64,000 bases of DNA from Paraburkholderia ginsengisoli NBRC 100965 (GTDB lineage: Bacteria > Pseudomonadota > Gammaproteobacteria > Burkholderiales > Burkholderiaceae): positions 1 through 64,000 of the forward strand of contig NZ_BBJF01000018.1 of the NCBI RefSeq assembly GCF_000739735.1, written 5' to 3'. The position numbers were made by a program, and so were the translations under genes. Of the stretch, positions 17,072 to 25,474 are shown piece by piece (the first letter of the stretch is position 1; every line of letters begins with the position of its first letter). The notes beneath the pieces are model-generated. The model was given only the letters and a program-made list of their open reading frames with translations. It ran no database searches and was not told where the DNA came from.

Positions 17072-17818
17072 ATGATCGTGTTCGTCACCGGAGCGTCCGC
17101 GGGATTCGGCGCCGCCATCGCTCGCGCCTTCGTAAAAGGCGGCCATCGCGTCGTCGCCACCGCGCGCCGCAAAGACCGCCTGCAAGCGCTCGCCGACGAG
17201 CTCGGCGACGCGCTGCTGCCGTACGAGCTCGACGTGCGCGACCGCGCCGCCGTCGAAGCGGCGCCGGCCGCGCTGCCGGCCGAGTTCGCCGCCATCGACG
17301 TGCTGGTCAACAACGCCGGCCTCGCGCTCGGCGTCGAGCCGGCCCAAAAGGCCAGCCTCGATGAATGGAACACCATGATCGAGACCAACTGCACGGGCCT
17401 CGTGCAGGTCACGCATGCGCTGCTGCCCGGCATGATCGAGCGTAATCGCGGACATATTTTCAACCTGGGCTCGGTGGCCGGCCGCTGGCCGTACCCAGGC
17501 GGAAACGTGTACGGCGCGACCAAGGCGTTCGTGCGCCAGTTCAGCCTGAACCTGCGCGCCGATCTGGCCGGCACCGCGCTGCGCGTCACTGACATCGAGC
17601 CGGGCCTGTGCGGCGGCACGGAGTTCTCGAACGTGCGCTTTCGCGGCGATGACGAAAAAGCCGGCAAGGTGTACGAAAACGTCCAGCCGCTGACGGCCGA
17701 AGACATCGCGGATTCGATCTACTGGATCGCCACCCGCCCGGCTCACGTCAACATCAACACGATCGAGCTGATGCCGGTGGCACAATCGTTCGCCGGTTTG
17801 TCGATTCATCGCGGCTGA
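17072..17818 (+). CDS. ydfG: Short-chain dehydrogenase, YdfG type (NADP-dependent 3-hydroxy acid dehydrogenase)
   Basis: A 248-residue classical SDR with the nucleotide-binding T-G-A-S-A-G-F-G near the N-terminus, N-N-A-G near residue 90, and the catalytic Ser, Tyr and Lys in N-L-G-S-V-A-G-R-W-P-Y and N-V-Y-G-A-T-K. The C-terminal G-G-T-E-F-S-N-V-R-F-R-G-D segment is typical of YdfG, which oxidises L-allo-threonine, serine and other 3-hydroxy acids and also reduces malonic semialdehyde. The ATG at 17072 follows AGGGAA. The frame remains open far upstream on this strand, but that part is antisense to glyA and nrdR. It is separated by 67 bases from ybgC. Confidence 0.88.
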   Translation: MIVFVTGASAGFGAAIARAFVKGGHRVVATARRKDRLQALADELGDALLPYELDVRDRAAVEAAPAALPAEFAAIDVLVNNAGLALGVEPAQKASLDEWNTMIETNCTGLVQVTHALLPGMIERNRGHIFNLGSVAGRWPYPGGNVYGATKAFVRQFSLNLRADLAGTALRVTDIEPGLCGGTEFSNVRFRGDDEKAGKVYENVQPLTAEDIADSIYWIATRPAHVNINTIELMPVAQSFAGLSIHRG

Positions 17819-17885
17819 AGCCCGCCAGACGGGGCGCACACTTTGAAACAGACCGTGGAGTGTGCGTTCCGGTAAAATGCGCCGC

Positions 17886-18356
17886 ATGAATATGTCGACC
17901 AGCCAGCCTGGCGCGGAAATCGGCTACACGTGGCCGATCCGCGTGTACTACGAAGATACCGATGCCGGCGGCATCGTGTTTTACGCCAACTACCTGAAAT
18001 TTTTCGAACGGGCGCGCACCGAATGGCTGCGCGCGTGCGGCGTCGACCAGAGCCGGCTCGCGGAAGAAACGGGCGCAATTTTTATCGTGCGCAGTACCGC
18101 ACTGGACTATCGGGCGCCAGCCAGACTTGACGACGTCATCAAGATCGTCAGCCGGATCGAGCGTCTGGGCCGGGCTTCGGTAGACTTCGCGCAGGAAGCG
18201 TGGCGCGAAGGCACGCTGCTTGCTACCGGTTCGATCCGGGTCGGCTGCGTCGACCGCATTGCGCTGCGACCGGCCGCGATTCCTCCTCCGGTTCTGGCCG
18301 CTTTGCGGCGCGGGCCGGGTCAGGACGACGACGGTCTGTCAACGAACAATGTCTGA
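17886..18356 (+). CDS. ybgC: Tol-Pal-associated acyl-CoA thioesterase YbgC
   Basis: Hotdog-fold thioesterase found at the head of the tol-pal cluster. The 156-residue protein has the 4-hydroxybenzoyl-CoA-thioesterase-type active site V-Y-Y-E-D-T-D-A-G-G-I-V-F-Y-A-N-Y-L with the catalytic Asp, followed by R-A-R-T-E-W. The ATG at 17886 or that at 17892 may be used, neither with a strong ribosome binding site. It lies 155 bases upstream of tolQ on the same strand. YbgC homologues act on short or acyl-ACP thioesters near the inner membrane; the physiological link to Tol is still unclear. Confidence 0.92.
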   Translation: MNMSTSQPGAEIGYTWPIRVYYEDTDAGGIVFYANYLKFFERARTEWLRACGVDQSRLAEETGAIFIVRSTALDYRAPARLDDVIKIVSRIERLGRASVDFAQEAWREGTLLATGSIRVGCVDRIALRPAAIPPPVLAALRRGPGQDDDGLSTNNV

Positions 18357-18511
18357 ACCCCGTTGTTTCGGGGCCAGTGAATTCATACCGATCAAGCAAC
18401 ACAAGCACGGTTCGGCTTGCGATATCGCCGAAGCCTCCGTTTTGCCCACGGTAAGCTTCGAGCGGCCTTGCAGCCGGACGCCCCCTTCCCGGGACGTTAA
18501 AACGAACCTTT

Positions 18512-19189
18512 ATGAACACTACACAAGATCTGTCGATCGTTTCCCTAGTACTCAATGCGAGCTTGCTGGCTCAGGCCGTGATGGCCCTGCTGCTGTTGCT
18601 GTCGCTGCTGTCGTGGACTTTCATCTTCCGCAAGTGGTTTGCGATCCGCCGGGCGCGCGCGCAAACTGAACGCTTCGAACGCGATTTCTGGTCGGGCGGC
18701 GACCTGCAGGCGCTCTACCAGAGCGCCGCGAATAACCGTCACACCATCGGCGCGCTGGAACGGATTTTCGAGTCCGGCATGCGCGAATTCCTGAAGGGCA
18801 AGGAGAAACGCCTGAACGATCCGGGCGCGATTCTCGACGGCGCACGGCGCGCAATGCGGGCCGCCTTCCAGCGTGAAATGGACGTGCTCGAAGCCAATCT
18901 CGCGTTTCTTGCGTCGGTCGGCTCGGTCAGCCCGTACATCGGTCTGTTCGGCACGGTGTGGGGGATCATGAACGCGTTCCGCGGCCTCGCCAACGTGCAG
19001 CAGGCCACGCTGGCGAACGTCGCGCCGGGTATCGCCGAAGCGCTGACCGCCACCGCGATTGGCCTGTTCGCCGCGATTCCGGCCGTAGTCGCCTACAACC
19101 GCTACGCGCACGACATCGACCGCCTGGCGATCCGCTTCGAGACCTTCATCGAAGAGTTCTCGAACATCCTGCAGCGCCAGGCTCAGTAA
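18512..19189 (+). CDS. tolQ: Tol-Pal system proton channel subunit TolQ
   Basis: Inner-membrane motor subunit of the Tol-Pal envelope system (ExbB/MotA family). It uses the proton gradient with TolR to energise TolA during outer-membrane constriction. The 225-residue protein shows three hydrophobic segments (about residues 15-37, 130-155 and 170-192) and the conserved block V-G-S-V-S-P-Y-I-G-L-F-G-T-V-W-G-I-M. Ten bases separate it from tolR. A 154-bp leader separates it from ybgC and contains a small CCCCG/CGGGG stem at the ybgC end, so a separate promoter is possible. Confidence 0.97.
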   Translation: MNTTQDLSIVSLVLNASLLAQAVMALLLLLSLLSWTFIFRKWFAIRRARAQTERFERDFWSGGDLQALYQSAANNRHTIGALERIFESGMREFLKGKEKRLNDPGAILDGARRAMRAAFQREMDVLEANLAFLASVGSVSPYIGLFGTVWGIMNAFRGLANVQQATLANVAPGIAEALTATAIGLFAAIPAVVAYNRYAHDIDRLAIRFETFIEEFSNILQRQAQ

Positions 19190-19199
19190 GGAGGCCACG

Positions 19200-19646
19200 A
19201 TGGCAGGCTCCCGCTCCTCCAGCATGCGCGGCTCGCGCTCACGCCGCGCGATGGCCGACATCAACGTCGTGCCGTACATCGACGTGATGCTCGTGCTGCT
19301 CGTCATCTTCATGGTGACCGCGCCGCTCGTCGCTCCGTCGATCGTCAATCTGCCGACCGTCGGCGGCGCCGCGCCGCAGCAGCAAACGCCGCCCGTGATC
19401 GTGAACATTCGCGCGGACGGCAACATGAGCGTCAAGTACAAGGACGATTCCGGCGCGCAGCAGCAGGAAAACATGTCGAAGGCCGACCTGAACGGCTTCA
19501 TCGCCGACCGGGCGGAGTCGCATCCTGACCAGCCCGTCGTCATCGCCGCCGACAAGACCGTGAAGTACGAAGTCGTGATGAACGTGATGTCCGAGCTGAA
19601 AGCCCGGGGCGTCAAGCGCGTTGGATTGCTCGTCAAATCGCAATGA
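19200..19646 (+). CDS. tolR: Tol-Pal system protein TolR
   Basis: Single-span partner of TolQ (ExbD family). The 148-residue protein has a basic, serine-rich N-terminus, then M-A-D-I-N-V-V-P-Y-I-D-V-M-L-V-L-L-V-I-F with the essential membrane Asp, and a periplasmic domain ending V-K-R-V-G-L-L-V-K-S-Q. AGGAGG lies just upstream. It overlaps tolA by four bases (ATGA), indicating coupled translation. Length and motif are typical. Confidence 0.97.
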   Translation: MAGSRSSSMRGSRSRRAMADINVVPYIDVMLVLLVIFMVTAPLVAPSIVNLPTVGGAAPQQQTPPVIVNIRADGNMSVKYKDDSGAQQQENMSKADLNGFIADRAESHPDQPVVIAADKTVKYEVVMNVMSELKARGVKRVGLLVKSQ

Positions 19647-20656
19647 TCCGCAAGAACTCCGAATACCCGCTCCAGCCACCGCGTGAACGCGGCACCGGGC
19701 GAGCCTTTGCGTTCGCGCTGGTGATGCACGCGCTGCTCGGGTTCTTCCTGTATCACGGCATCCAGTGGCAAAACAGTACGCCCGAAGGCGCGGAAGCCGA
19801 GTTGTGGACCGAGGTGCCAGACACGGCGATCCCGCGTCCCGTTCCGCCGCCGCCCGTGCCGGTCGCCCCTGCCCCGCCCGTGCGGGACGAGCAGGCCGAT
19901 ATCGCGCTGCAGGAAAAGAAGCGCCAGCAACAGCAAGCGGCCCGCGAAGCGCAACTGGCTGAACAGCAGCGTCAGCAGAAACTGCAGGCGCAGCAGGAAG
20001 CCGAGGCGAAACGCCAGCAGCAACTGGCCGCCGACCAGGCCGCGCAGAAAGCCGCAACAGTCAAACTGAAGCAGCAGCAATTGCAGCAGCAACAGCAGGC
20101 CGACAAGCTGAAGCAACAGCAACTGGCCGAACAGCAGAAGCAGCAGCAACTGAAAGAACAGCAGCAGGAACAGCAACAGAAGCAGGCCGAAGCTGAAGCG
20201 CAGAAGAAGGCCGACGCGCAGAAAGCGGCGAAGGCCAAGGCGCAGGCCGATACAGCGGCGCAGGCGAAGAAGCTCGATGCAGAACGGCGCGCACGTCTTG
20301 CGCAGATGCAGGGCGCGGTCGGTGGCACGGGTTCGTCGAGCAACGGGCTGGGCAAGAGCGGCACGGGCAGCGGCTCCGGTGGCACGGCGGCATCGCCGGG
20401 TTATGCGGACAAGGTGCGCCGCGCGGTGCTCCCGAACGTCTCGTGGGGCGGAGAAACAGAAGGTTTGGAAACCGTGATCTCGGTGCGTTGTTCGCCGACC
20501 GGTACTTTGCTGAGCGCAACGGTCTCGCGTAGCAGCGGCAACGCCGCGTGGGACGCCGCCGCACTGCGGGCGGTCCATCGCACCGATCCGATGCCGCTGG
20601 ATACCAACGGCAAGACGCCCGAGAGTTTCCTGATTACGCTGCGCCCGGCAAGTTGA
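19643..20656 (+). CDS. tolA: Tol-Pal system linker protein TolA
   Basis: Spans the periplasm from the TolQR motor to TolB/Pal. The 337-residue protein has one N-terminal membrane helix (about residues 20-40), a Pro-rich stretch (P-V-P-P-P-P-V-P-V-A-P), then about 130 residues rich in Gln, Lys, Ala and Glu forming the long helical domain, a Gly/Ser/Thr-rich hinge (about 228-252) and the C-terminal TolA/TonB-like domain (about 255-337, Y-A-D-K-V-R-R-A-V-L-P-N). The Gln-dominated repeat is extreme in composition and likely varies in length between strains. Overlaps tolR by four bases. Confidence 0.95.
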   Translation: MIRKNSEYPLQPPRERGTGRAFAFALVMHALLGFFLYHGIQWQNSTPEGAEAELWTEVPDTAIPRPVPPPPVPVAPAPPVRDEQADIALQEKKRQQQQAAREAQLAEQQRQQKLQAQQEAEAKRQQQLAADQAAQKAATVKLKQQQLQQQQQADKLKQQQLAEQQKQQQLKEQQQEQQQKQAEAEAQKKADAQKAAKAKAQADTAAQAKKLDAERRARLAQMQGAVGGTGSSSNGLGKSGTGSGSGGTAASPGYADKVRRAVLPNVSWGGETEGLETVISVRCSPTGTLLSATVSRSSGNAAWDAAALRAVHRTDPMPLDTNGKTPESFLITLRPAS

Positions 20657-20798
20657 TTGCAGCACCAGGACAGACAGTCAGTTGATAGCAGACGCGACAC
20701 CCCGCCCGGCGGGGCGCGCTCGGGAACGAATTAGTCTTTTTCCGGTCTGTCTGCTGTCGTGAAGTGTAGTAAAACCGTTTTTGGGGAATCCATACAGC

Positions 20799-22091
20799 AT
20801 GAGTTTGATGACCAAGCTAGGCCTGCGGACACTCGTAGCATCGTGCCTGATCGCCGTTGGCGGCGCCGCCAATGCGCAACTCAACGTCCTCGTGACGGGC
20901 GTCGGGTCCACCCAGTTTCCAATCGCCACGGCGAACTTCGCCAATGAGGCGAACTCGCCGCAGCAGGTCAGCACGATCGTGCGTCAGGATCTGCAACGCA
21001 GCGGCAAATTCACGAACATCGATGCGGGCTCCACGCCTGTGTCGGAGACGGATTCCGTCGACCTCGGCGCGTGGAAGGCCAAGGGCGCCAACGCGTTCGT
21101 CTCGGGCAGCGTGAACCGCCTGCCGAACGGCCAGTACGAAGTGCGCTTCAAGCTGTACGACACGGTCAAGGGCGAAAGCCTCGGCGGCCTCGTCCTGGTG
21201 AGCCCCGAAAGCGGCTTGCGCATGAGCGCGCACAAGGTCGCGGACTACATCTACGCGAAGCTGATGGGTGGTCGCGGCGTGTTCGCCACGCGCCTGTCGT
21301 ACGTCATCAAGACGGGCGGCCGCTACCAGTTGCAGATCTCCGATTCGGACGGCCAGGACGCGCGCATCGCGCTGTCGAGCCCCGAGCCGATCATCTCGCC
21401 GGCGTGGTCGCCTGACGGCACCAAGGTCGCTTACGTCTCGTTCGAAAAGAAGAAGCCGATCGTCTACATCCACGACCTGCCCACGGGCCGTCGCGTGGTC
21501 GTGTCGGATCAGAAGGGCAACAACAGTGCGCCGGCGTGGTCGCCGGATGGACGCACGCTCGCCGTGGCGCTCTCGCGCACCGGCAACACGCAGATTTTCG
21601 CCGTCAACGCGGACGGCAGCGGCCTGCGTCGTCTCACGCAAGGCAGCTCGATCGACACCGAGCCGACCTTCTCTCCTGACGGCCAGTCGATCTATTTCAC
21701 CAGCGACCGTGGCGGCGCACCGCAGATCTACAAGATGCCGGTCCAGGGCGAAAGCTCCGGCTCGGCGCAGCGCGTCACGTTCACGGGCAGCTACAACACC
21801 AGCCCGCGCGTGAGCCCGGACGGCAAGCAGCTCGCGTATATCTCGCGCGTCGGCGGCGGGTTCAAGCTCTACATCCAGGACCTGCAAGGCGGATCCGCTA
21901 CGGGCCTGACGGACACGACACATGACGAATCGCCGAGCTTCGCGGCGAACGGTCAGTACATTCTTTACGCCACACAGGTGAACGGCCGTGGCGTGTTGGC
22001 CGCAGTATCGACCGACGGTCGCACTCGGCAGGTCCTGTCCGTTCAGGGGGGCAGCGTACGCGAGCCGTCCTGGGGCCCGTTTATGCAATAA
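20799..22091 (+). CDS. tolB: Tol-Pal system beta-propeller protein TolB
   Basis: Periplasmic protein that connects TolA with Pal. The 430-residue product has a signal peptide (cleavage probably after A-N-A near residue 27), the N-terminal domain (about 28-175), then a six-bladed propeller with repeated S-P-D-G units: W-S-P-D-G-T-K-V-A-Y, W-S-P-D-G-R-T-L-A-V, F-S-P-D-G-Q-S-I-Y-F and V-S-P-D-G-K-Q-L-A-Y. Starts at the ATG at 20799, whose frame runs into a typical signal; another ATG is at 20808. Separated from tolA by 142 bp, where an additional promoter may lie. Confidence 0.96.
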   Translation: MSLMTKLGLRTLVASCLIAVGGAANAQLNVLVTGVGSTQFPIATANFANEANSPQQVSTIVRQDLQRSGKFTNIDAGSTPVSETDSVDLGAWKAKGANAFVSGSVNRLPNGQYEVRFKLYDTVKGESLGGLVLVSPESGLRMSAHKVADYIYAKLMGGRGVFATRLSYVIKTGGRYQLQISDSDGQDARIALSSPEPIISPAWSPDGTKVAYVSFEKKKPIVYIHDLPTGRRVVVSDQKGNNSAPAWSPDGRTLAVALSRTGNTQIFAVNADGSGLRRLTQGSSIDTEPTFSPDGQSIYFTSDRGGAPQIYKMPVQGESSGSAQRVTFTGSYNTSPRVSPDGKQLAYISRVGGGFKLYIQDLQGGSATGLTDTTHDESPSFAANGQYILYATQVNGRGVLAAVSTDGRTRQVLSVQGGSVREPSWGPFMQ

Positions 22092-22124
22092 CGTTGATGC
22101 AATAACACAAGGAGAGTAACCAAA

Positions 22125-22634
22125 ATGATGTCCAAACTTCGCTATGTATTTGCTGTACTGATGGTCGGCGCGCTGGCCGCATGTCACTCGGGCGTCAAGC
22201 TCGACGAGAACGCCGGCAAGGGCGGTGCAGTGTCGACCCAGCCGAACCCCAACGACGTCGCACAGGTCAACGTCGACCCGCTGAACGATCCGAACAGCCC
22301 GCTCGCCAAGCGCAGCATCTACTTCGACTTCGACAGCTATTCGGTGAAGGACGACTACCAGTCGCTGCTGCAACAACACGCGCAATACCTGAAGAGCCAT
22401 CCGCAACGTCACGTCCTGATCCAGGGTAACACCGACGAACGCGGCACCAGCGAATACAACCTGGCACTCGGCCAGAAGCGTGCTGAAGCCGTGCGCCGTT
22501 CGCTGTCGCTGATGGGCGTGACGGACTCGCAAATGGAAGCCGTGAGCCTCGGCAAGGAAAAGCCGGTCGCTACGGGTCATGACGAAGCGTCGTGGGCACA
22601 GAACCGCCGCGCCGACCTCGTGTATCAACAGTAA
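22125..22634 (+). CDS. pal: Peptidoglycan-associated lipoprotein Pal
   Basis: Outer-membrane lipoprotein that anchors the outer membrane to peptidoglycan. The 169-residue precursor has a signal ending in the lipobox L-A-A-C (Cys at about residue 24), a linker, and an OmpA-like domain with Y-F-D-F-D-S-Y and N-T-D-E-R-G-T-S-E-Y-N-L-A-L-G-Q-K-R-A, the diaminopimelate-binding region. AAGGAGAG precedes the ATG at 22125. It follows tolB by 33 bases and precedes cpoB by 11, as in other proteobacteria. Confidence 0.98.
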   Translation: MMSKLRYVFAVLMVGALAACHSGVKLDENAGKGGAVSTQPNPNDVAQVNVDPLNDPNSPLAKRSIYFDFDSYSVKDDYQSLLQQHAQYLKSHPQRHVLIQGNTDERGTSEYNLALGQKRAEAVRRSLSLMGVTDSQMEAVSLGKEKPVATGHDEASWAQNRRADLVYQQ

Positions 22635-22645
22635 GTCAACGGGTG

Positions 22646-23404
22646 ATGAGCCGAATGACGCAACGTTTCTCCTGGCTGCGGTTCGCCGCAGCGGCCTGCA
22701 TCGCGGGCACGGCCTTCGCGGCCGTGCCCGCGCATGCGGGCATCTTCGACGACGATCAGGCCCGCCAGGCCATTCTCGATCTGCGCTCGAAGACCGATAG
22801 CTTGTCGAGCCAGCTGTCGGCCGCACAACGCACGATCCTCGATCAGTCCAACCGTCTCGACCAGTTGAACCAGCAGGTCGCGACACTGCGCGGGCAGAAC
22901 GAGGACATGGCGAATCAGCTGTCCACGCTGCAAAAGCAGCAGAAGGACTACTACACCGATCTGGACACGCGCCTGAAGAAATTCGAGCCGCAGCAACAGA
23001 CGGTGGACGGCGTTCAGGGCGAGGTGCAGCCGGGCGAAACCGAGTCGTTCAATGCGGCTTCACAGCAGTTCCGCAGCGGCGATTTCAAGAATGCGGCGGC
23101 GTCGTTCCGCAGCTTCATCTCCAAGTATCCGAACAGCCCTTATCAGCCGACCGCGCAGTACTGGCTCGGCAACGCGTTGTATGCACTGCGCGACTACAAG
23201 GGTTCGACGGCGACCTGGCAAGGTGTGGTGGCCAAGTACCCGCAACATCCGCGTGCGCCGGAAGCATTGCTGGCCATTGCGAACAATCAGCTCGAGCAAG
23301 GTCAGAAGGCTGCGGCCAAGAAGACACTCGAGCAGATCGTCGCGCAATACGCCGGCTCGGACGTCGCGCAGTCGGCTCAGAGCAAGCTGTCGCAGATCAA
23401 GTAG
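22646..23404 (+). CDS. cpoB: Cell division coordinator CpoB (YbgF)
   Basis: Periplasmic protein that couples outer-membrane constriction by Tol-Pal with septal peptidoglycan synthesis by PBP1B. The 252-residue precursor has a signal peptide (cleavage after A-H-A near residue 31), an N-terminal trimerising coiled coil (about 40-120, heptads through S-Q-L-S-A-A-Q-R-T-I-L and Q-L-N-Q-Q-V-A-T-L-R) and C-terminal TPR repeats from about 130 (F-N-A-A-S-Q-Q-F-R-S-G-D-F-K-N-A). The ATG at 22646 or 22655 may be used. It ends at a GNRA-capped terminator that closes the tol-pal cluster. Confidence 0.93.
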   Translation: MSRMTQRFSWLRFAAAACIAGTAFAAVPAHAGIFDDDQARQAILDLRSKTDSLSSQLSAAQRTILDQSNRLDQLNQQVATLRGQNEDMANQLSTLQKQQKDYYTDLDTRLKKFEPQQQTVDGVQGEVQPGETESFNAASQQFRSGDFKNAAASFRSFISKYPNSPYQPTAQYWLGNALYALRDYKGSTATWQGVVAKYPQHPRAPEALLAIANNQLEQGQKAAAKKTLEQIVAQYAGSDVAQSAQSKLSQIK

Positions 23405-23478
23405 TCGCAATCAGTTGAGTTGTTGGCAGTAACGCGCAGTGTCCGAAGCTATAGTCACGCGCGCCTCTCGCTGGAAAG

Positions 23479-23502
23479 CCCGGGTAGCGATGCCCGGGTT
23501 TT
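23479..23502 (+). terminator. Terminator after the tol-pal cluster
   Basis: The CCCGGG stem (23479-23484 with 23493-23498) extends inward by U-G and A-U pairs to a GCGA tetraloop of the GNRA type. Four T residues follow. It lies about 75 bases after cpoB and before tRNA-Lys. Confidence 0.75.
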
Positions 23503-23586
23503 CCACAAACTGAAGTGTCGATAGTTCGAGTGGTCACAACGGGTTGACGCCTGCTGAGGCTATCGATATAATCTCGCTTCTCTTTT

Positions 23587-23662
23587 GGGTCGTTAGCTCA
23601 GCTGGTAGAGCAGCGGACTTTTAATCCGTTGGTCACAGGTTCGAATCCCGTACGGCCTACCA
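23587..23662 (+). tRNA. tRNA-Lys (anticodon UUU)
   Basis: A 76-base tRNA including an encoded CCA end. The acceptor stem GGGTCGT pairs with ACGGCCT (with two G-U pairs). The D arm contains the TAGCTCAGCTGGTAGAGC box. The anticodon loop CTTTTAA gives UUU for lysine. The T arm ACAGG-TTCGAAT-CCCGT has one A-C mismatch. It stands as a single gene with its own hairpin terminator. Confidence 0.97.
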
Positions 23663-23672
23663 AAAGATTCGA

Positions 23673-23704
23673 GGGCCTACATGCAAACGCATGTAGGCCC
23701 TTTT
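23673..23704 (+). terminator. Terminator after tRNA-Lys
   Basis: A perfect 12-bp stem (GGGCCTACATGC / GCATGTAGGCCC) with loop AAAC, followed by TTTT. It is eleven bases downstream of the tRNA. The stem repeats the GGCCTAC of the tRNA 3' end. Confidence 0.9.
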
Positions 23705-23887
23705 CTTTTGCTTCGCGTTTTAAGCGCTCCTCGTTCATTCCCCAAAATAGTTCGACACCCCACAGACCGCTTACGGCCTGCCCACGCATGATCGCTTCAC
23801 GGCGCCTTGGAGCGCTCTGGAAAAGACCATAAGACAGGGCCCGCCGAGGCAATGACCGCGCGCCGCCCTATCGCTTAGGGGGCACCC

Positions 23888-24547
23888 GTGAAAACGATAA
23901 AAGTAATCTGGGTAGTCGGTTTGGCCTGCTCGATCGAAACAGCACACGCTCAGGAAATATTCGTACAGGGCGGCACGCTTGGCGTGGGAGTCGGCGCGGC
24001 ACTGAGCGTCACGTCGTGGTTCGGCGTGCATGCGGACTTCAATGCGATCAAGTTCTCGCACGACTTCACCGTGGGAGGCAATCGCTACAAGGACGATGTG
24101 CGTCTGCGCCAGGGCGGTCTCTACGGCGATTTTTTCCCGTGGTCGAACAGCGGCTTTCGCATCACGGCCGGCGTGCGTTTTACCGACAACGAAGTCAGCG
24201 GTGATTCCGTTCCCACCAACGGCACCTACCAGTTTCAAGGTCAAACCTTGCCGGCCTTCCCGGGCGAATATGCGACGGCAACAGCCAAGCATCCGCCCGT
24301 GATGCCGTACCTGGGTATCGGCTACGGTCTGCAGCCCTCGAGAAAAGGCTTCGGCCTCGTGTTCGACCTGGGCGTCGCTTACGGCATCCCCCGCTCTTCG
24401 TACACGCTATCGCCCGCGCTTGCTCAGGCCGCCGGTCCCGCGTTGAGTCAGCAGATCATTGCGACCGGGCTGCAGCAACTGAGCGAGAAGGCGTCTCGCT
24501 ACCGCTGGTATCCCACGGTGCAAATCGGCGTGTCGTATCGTTTCTGA
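23888..24547 (+). CDS. Small outer-membrane beta-barrel protein
   Basis: A 219-residue protein starting at GTG (23888), with AGGGGG five bases upstream. It has an N-terminal signal peptide (cleavage after A-H-A near residue 21). The mature part has alternating beta-strand character, with repeated aromatic/Gly strands such as G-L-Y-G-D-F-F-P-W, F-R-I-T-A-G-V-R-F-T and P-Y-L-G-I-G-Y-G, and it ends in V-S-Y-R-F, the C-terminal Phe signature of outer-membrane barrels. It resembles OmpW/OprF-like 8-strand barrels in general layout, but no specific family was recognised. It is monocistronic, with unrelated neighbours. Confidence 0.7.
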   Translation: MKTIKVIWVVGLACSIETAHAQEIFVQGGTLGVGVGAALSVTSWFGVHADFNAIKFSHDFTVGGNRYKDDVRLRQGGLYGDFFPWSNSGFRITAGVRFTDNEVSGDSVPTNGTYQFQGQTLPAFPGEYATATAKHPPVMPYLGIGYGLQPSRKGFGLVFDLGVAYGIPRSSYTLSPALAQAAGPALSQQIIATGLQQLSEKASRYRWYPTVQIGVSYRF

Positions 24548-24782
24548 TCATTCAGTTCTACTGCATTCCTCCCACAACGCAACCGGCCATTACGCCAAGA
24601 AAAATAAGGCTTTTCCGATACTTTCTCGCCCCGCACGCACAACATCAACTGAGTCCAACCCCGTCATTTATCGAGATGGAAAGTTATGCAATGATCGCGG
24701 CCGTTCCGGCGTAACCCGCTGAAACCTTGCGTCGACAGACGCTTCGGCAACGCCACAACGCCCCGCGCTTCATTGAATCGAT

Positions 24783-25157
24783 ATGGCCAATTTTATGTTC
24801 GACCTCGTGTCGAACCTCGCTTTACTTGCGATCGTCGTGATCGCATGCCGTCTTTACAACCGGTTCACGCCGGGCCCGGCAATCAATGGCGCGCATGTGT
24901 TCGCCGCACTGATACTGGTGGCGTTGCTGCTCGATGCGGCACTTACCTTTCTCGTGTTCGCCGACGCGCAAAACCGCTACGGCAAGTTCAGCACACCGTC
25001 TGCGTTTTGCACGCGTGCCGCCGCTTACGTGCTTGCCCTCGTCGCCGCTTTCGCGTGGCATCACGTAGCACGCCGCAAGCGTGCCGCGAAAAACAGAGCC
25101 GACGCAACGCTCGTCGTTCACACCTCTCCGTATTCGGAATCGCATCTCCACATGTAG
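24783..25157 (+). CDS. Hypothetical small membrane protein
   Basis: A 124-residue product with three hydrophobic segments (about residues 5-22, 37-60 and 77-93), an F-A-D-A-Q-N-R-Y-G-K-F loop and a basic, then polar tail. The third-codon GC bias fits a real gene, but the ribosome binding site is poor and no homologous family was recognised. The flanking gaps (24548-24782 and 25158-25474) contain nothing else I can assign. Could be strain-specific or a spurious frame. Confidence 0.45.
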   Translation: MANFMFDLVSNLALLAIVVIACRLYNRFTPGPAINGAHVFAALILVALLLDAALTFLVFADAQNRYGKFSTPSAFCTRAAAYVLALVAAFAWHHVARRKRAAKNRADATLVVHTSPYSESHLHM

Positions 25158-25474
25158 GCCGGCTCGCATCGACACGGCTCGTTAGCGAGGCACCGGGTCG
25201 CGACACGAACTGACATCACACGCCTCGCCGACAGCGCTGCGCAAGCTCGCGCCCGGCCAGCCGTCATCTCTTAAATCGCAGCCACCTCGCCGCCCGCTCT
25301 TTCCCGCCAAGCCGCTCGCTCGGCCAACGGGAACGGTCCTTGCGTATGCGAGCGCCGTCGCCTATAACTCCCGAAGACCGGGTGTTACCGTTTGCGCCGT
25401 CGCCGGGGATTTGCCGCTGTATTGCGCCACCGTCGTTCAATCAGTCGAAGGCAACTTATCCAACGAGGGACATC
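25158..25474. other. Intergenic region without recognised content
   Basis: About 317 bp between the small membrane protein and the MscS gene. Frames running through it lack ribosome binding sites and show no recognisable protein. Only the last 15 bases, with GAGGGA, have an assigned function as the mscS ribosome binding site. Confidence 0.3.

Noticed and set aside
19900..20300. Microsatellite-like CAG/CAA repeats
   Set aside because: They encode the normal Gln-rich helical domain of TolA. The units are mixed CAG, CAA, AAG and GAA codons rather than a pure tandem repeat.
18545..20665. 706-codon minus frame opposite tolQ, tolR and tolA
   Set aside because: Its Leu-rich part is the antisense of the Gln/Lys-rich TolA helix. 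No start signal, and the Tol genes are unambiguous.
23598..23852. Minus-strand frame containing G-R-T-G-F-E-P-V across tRNA-Lys
   Set aside because: This peptide pattern is the usual spurious translation of the antisense of a tRNA T-arm. The tRNA explains the sequence.
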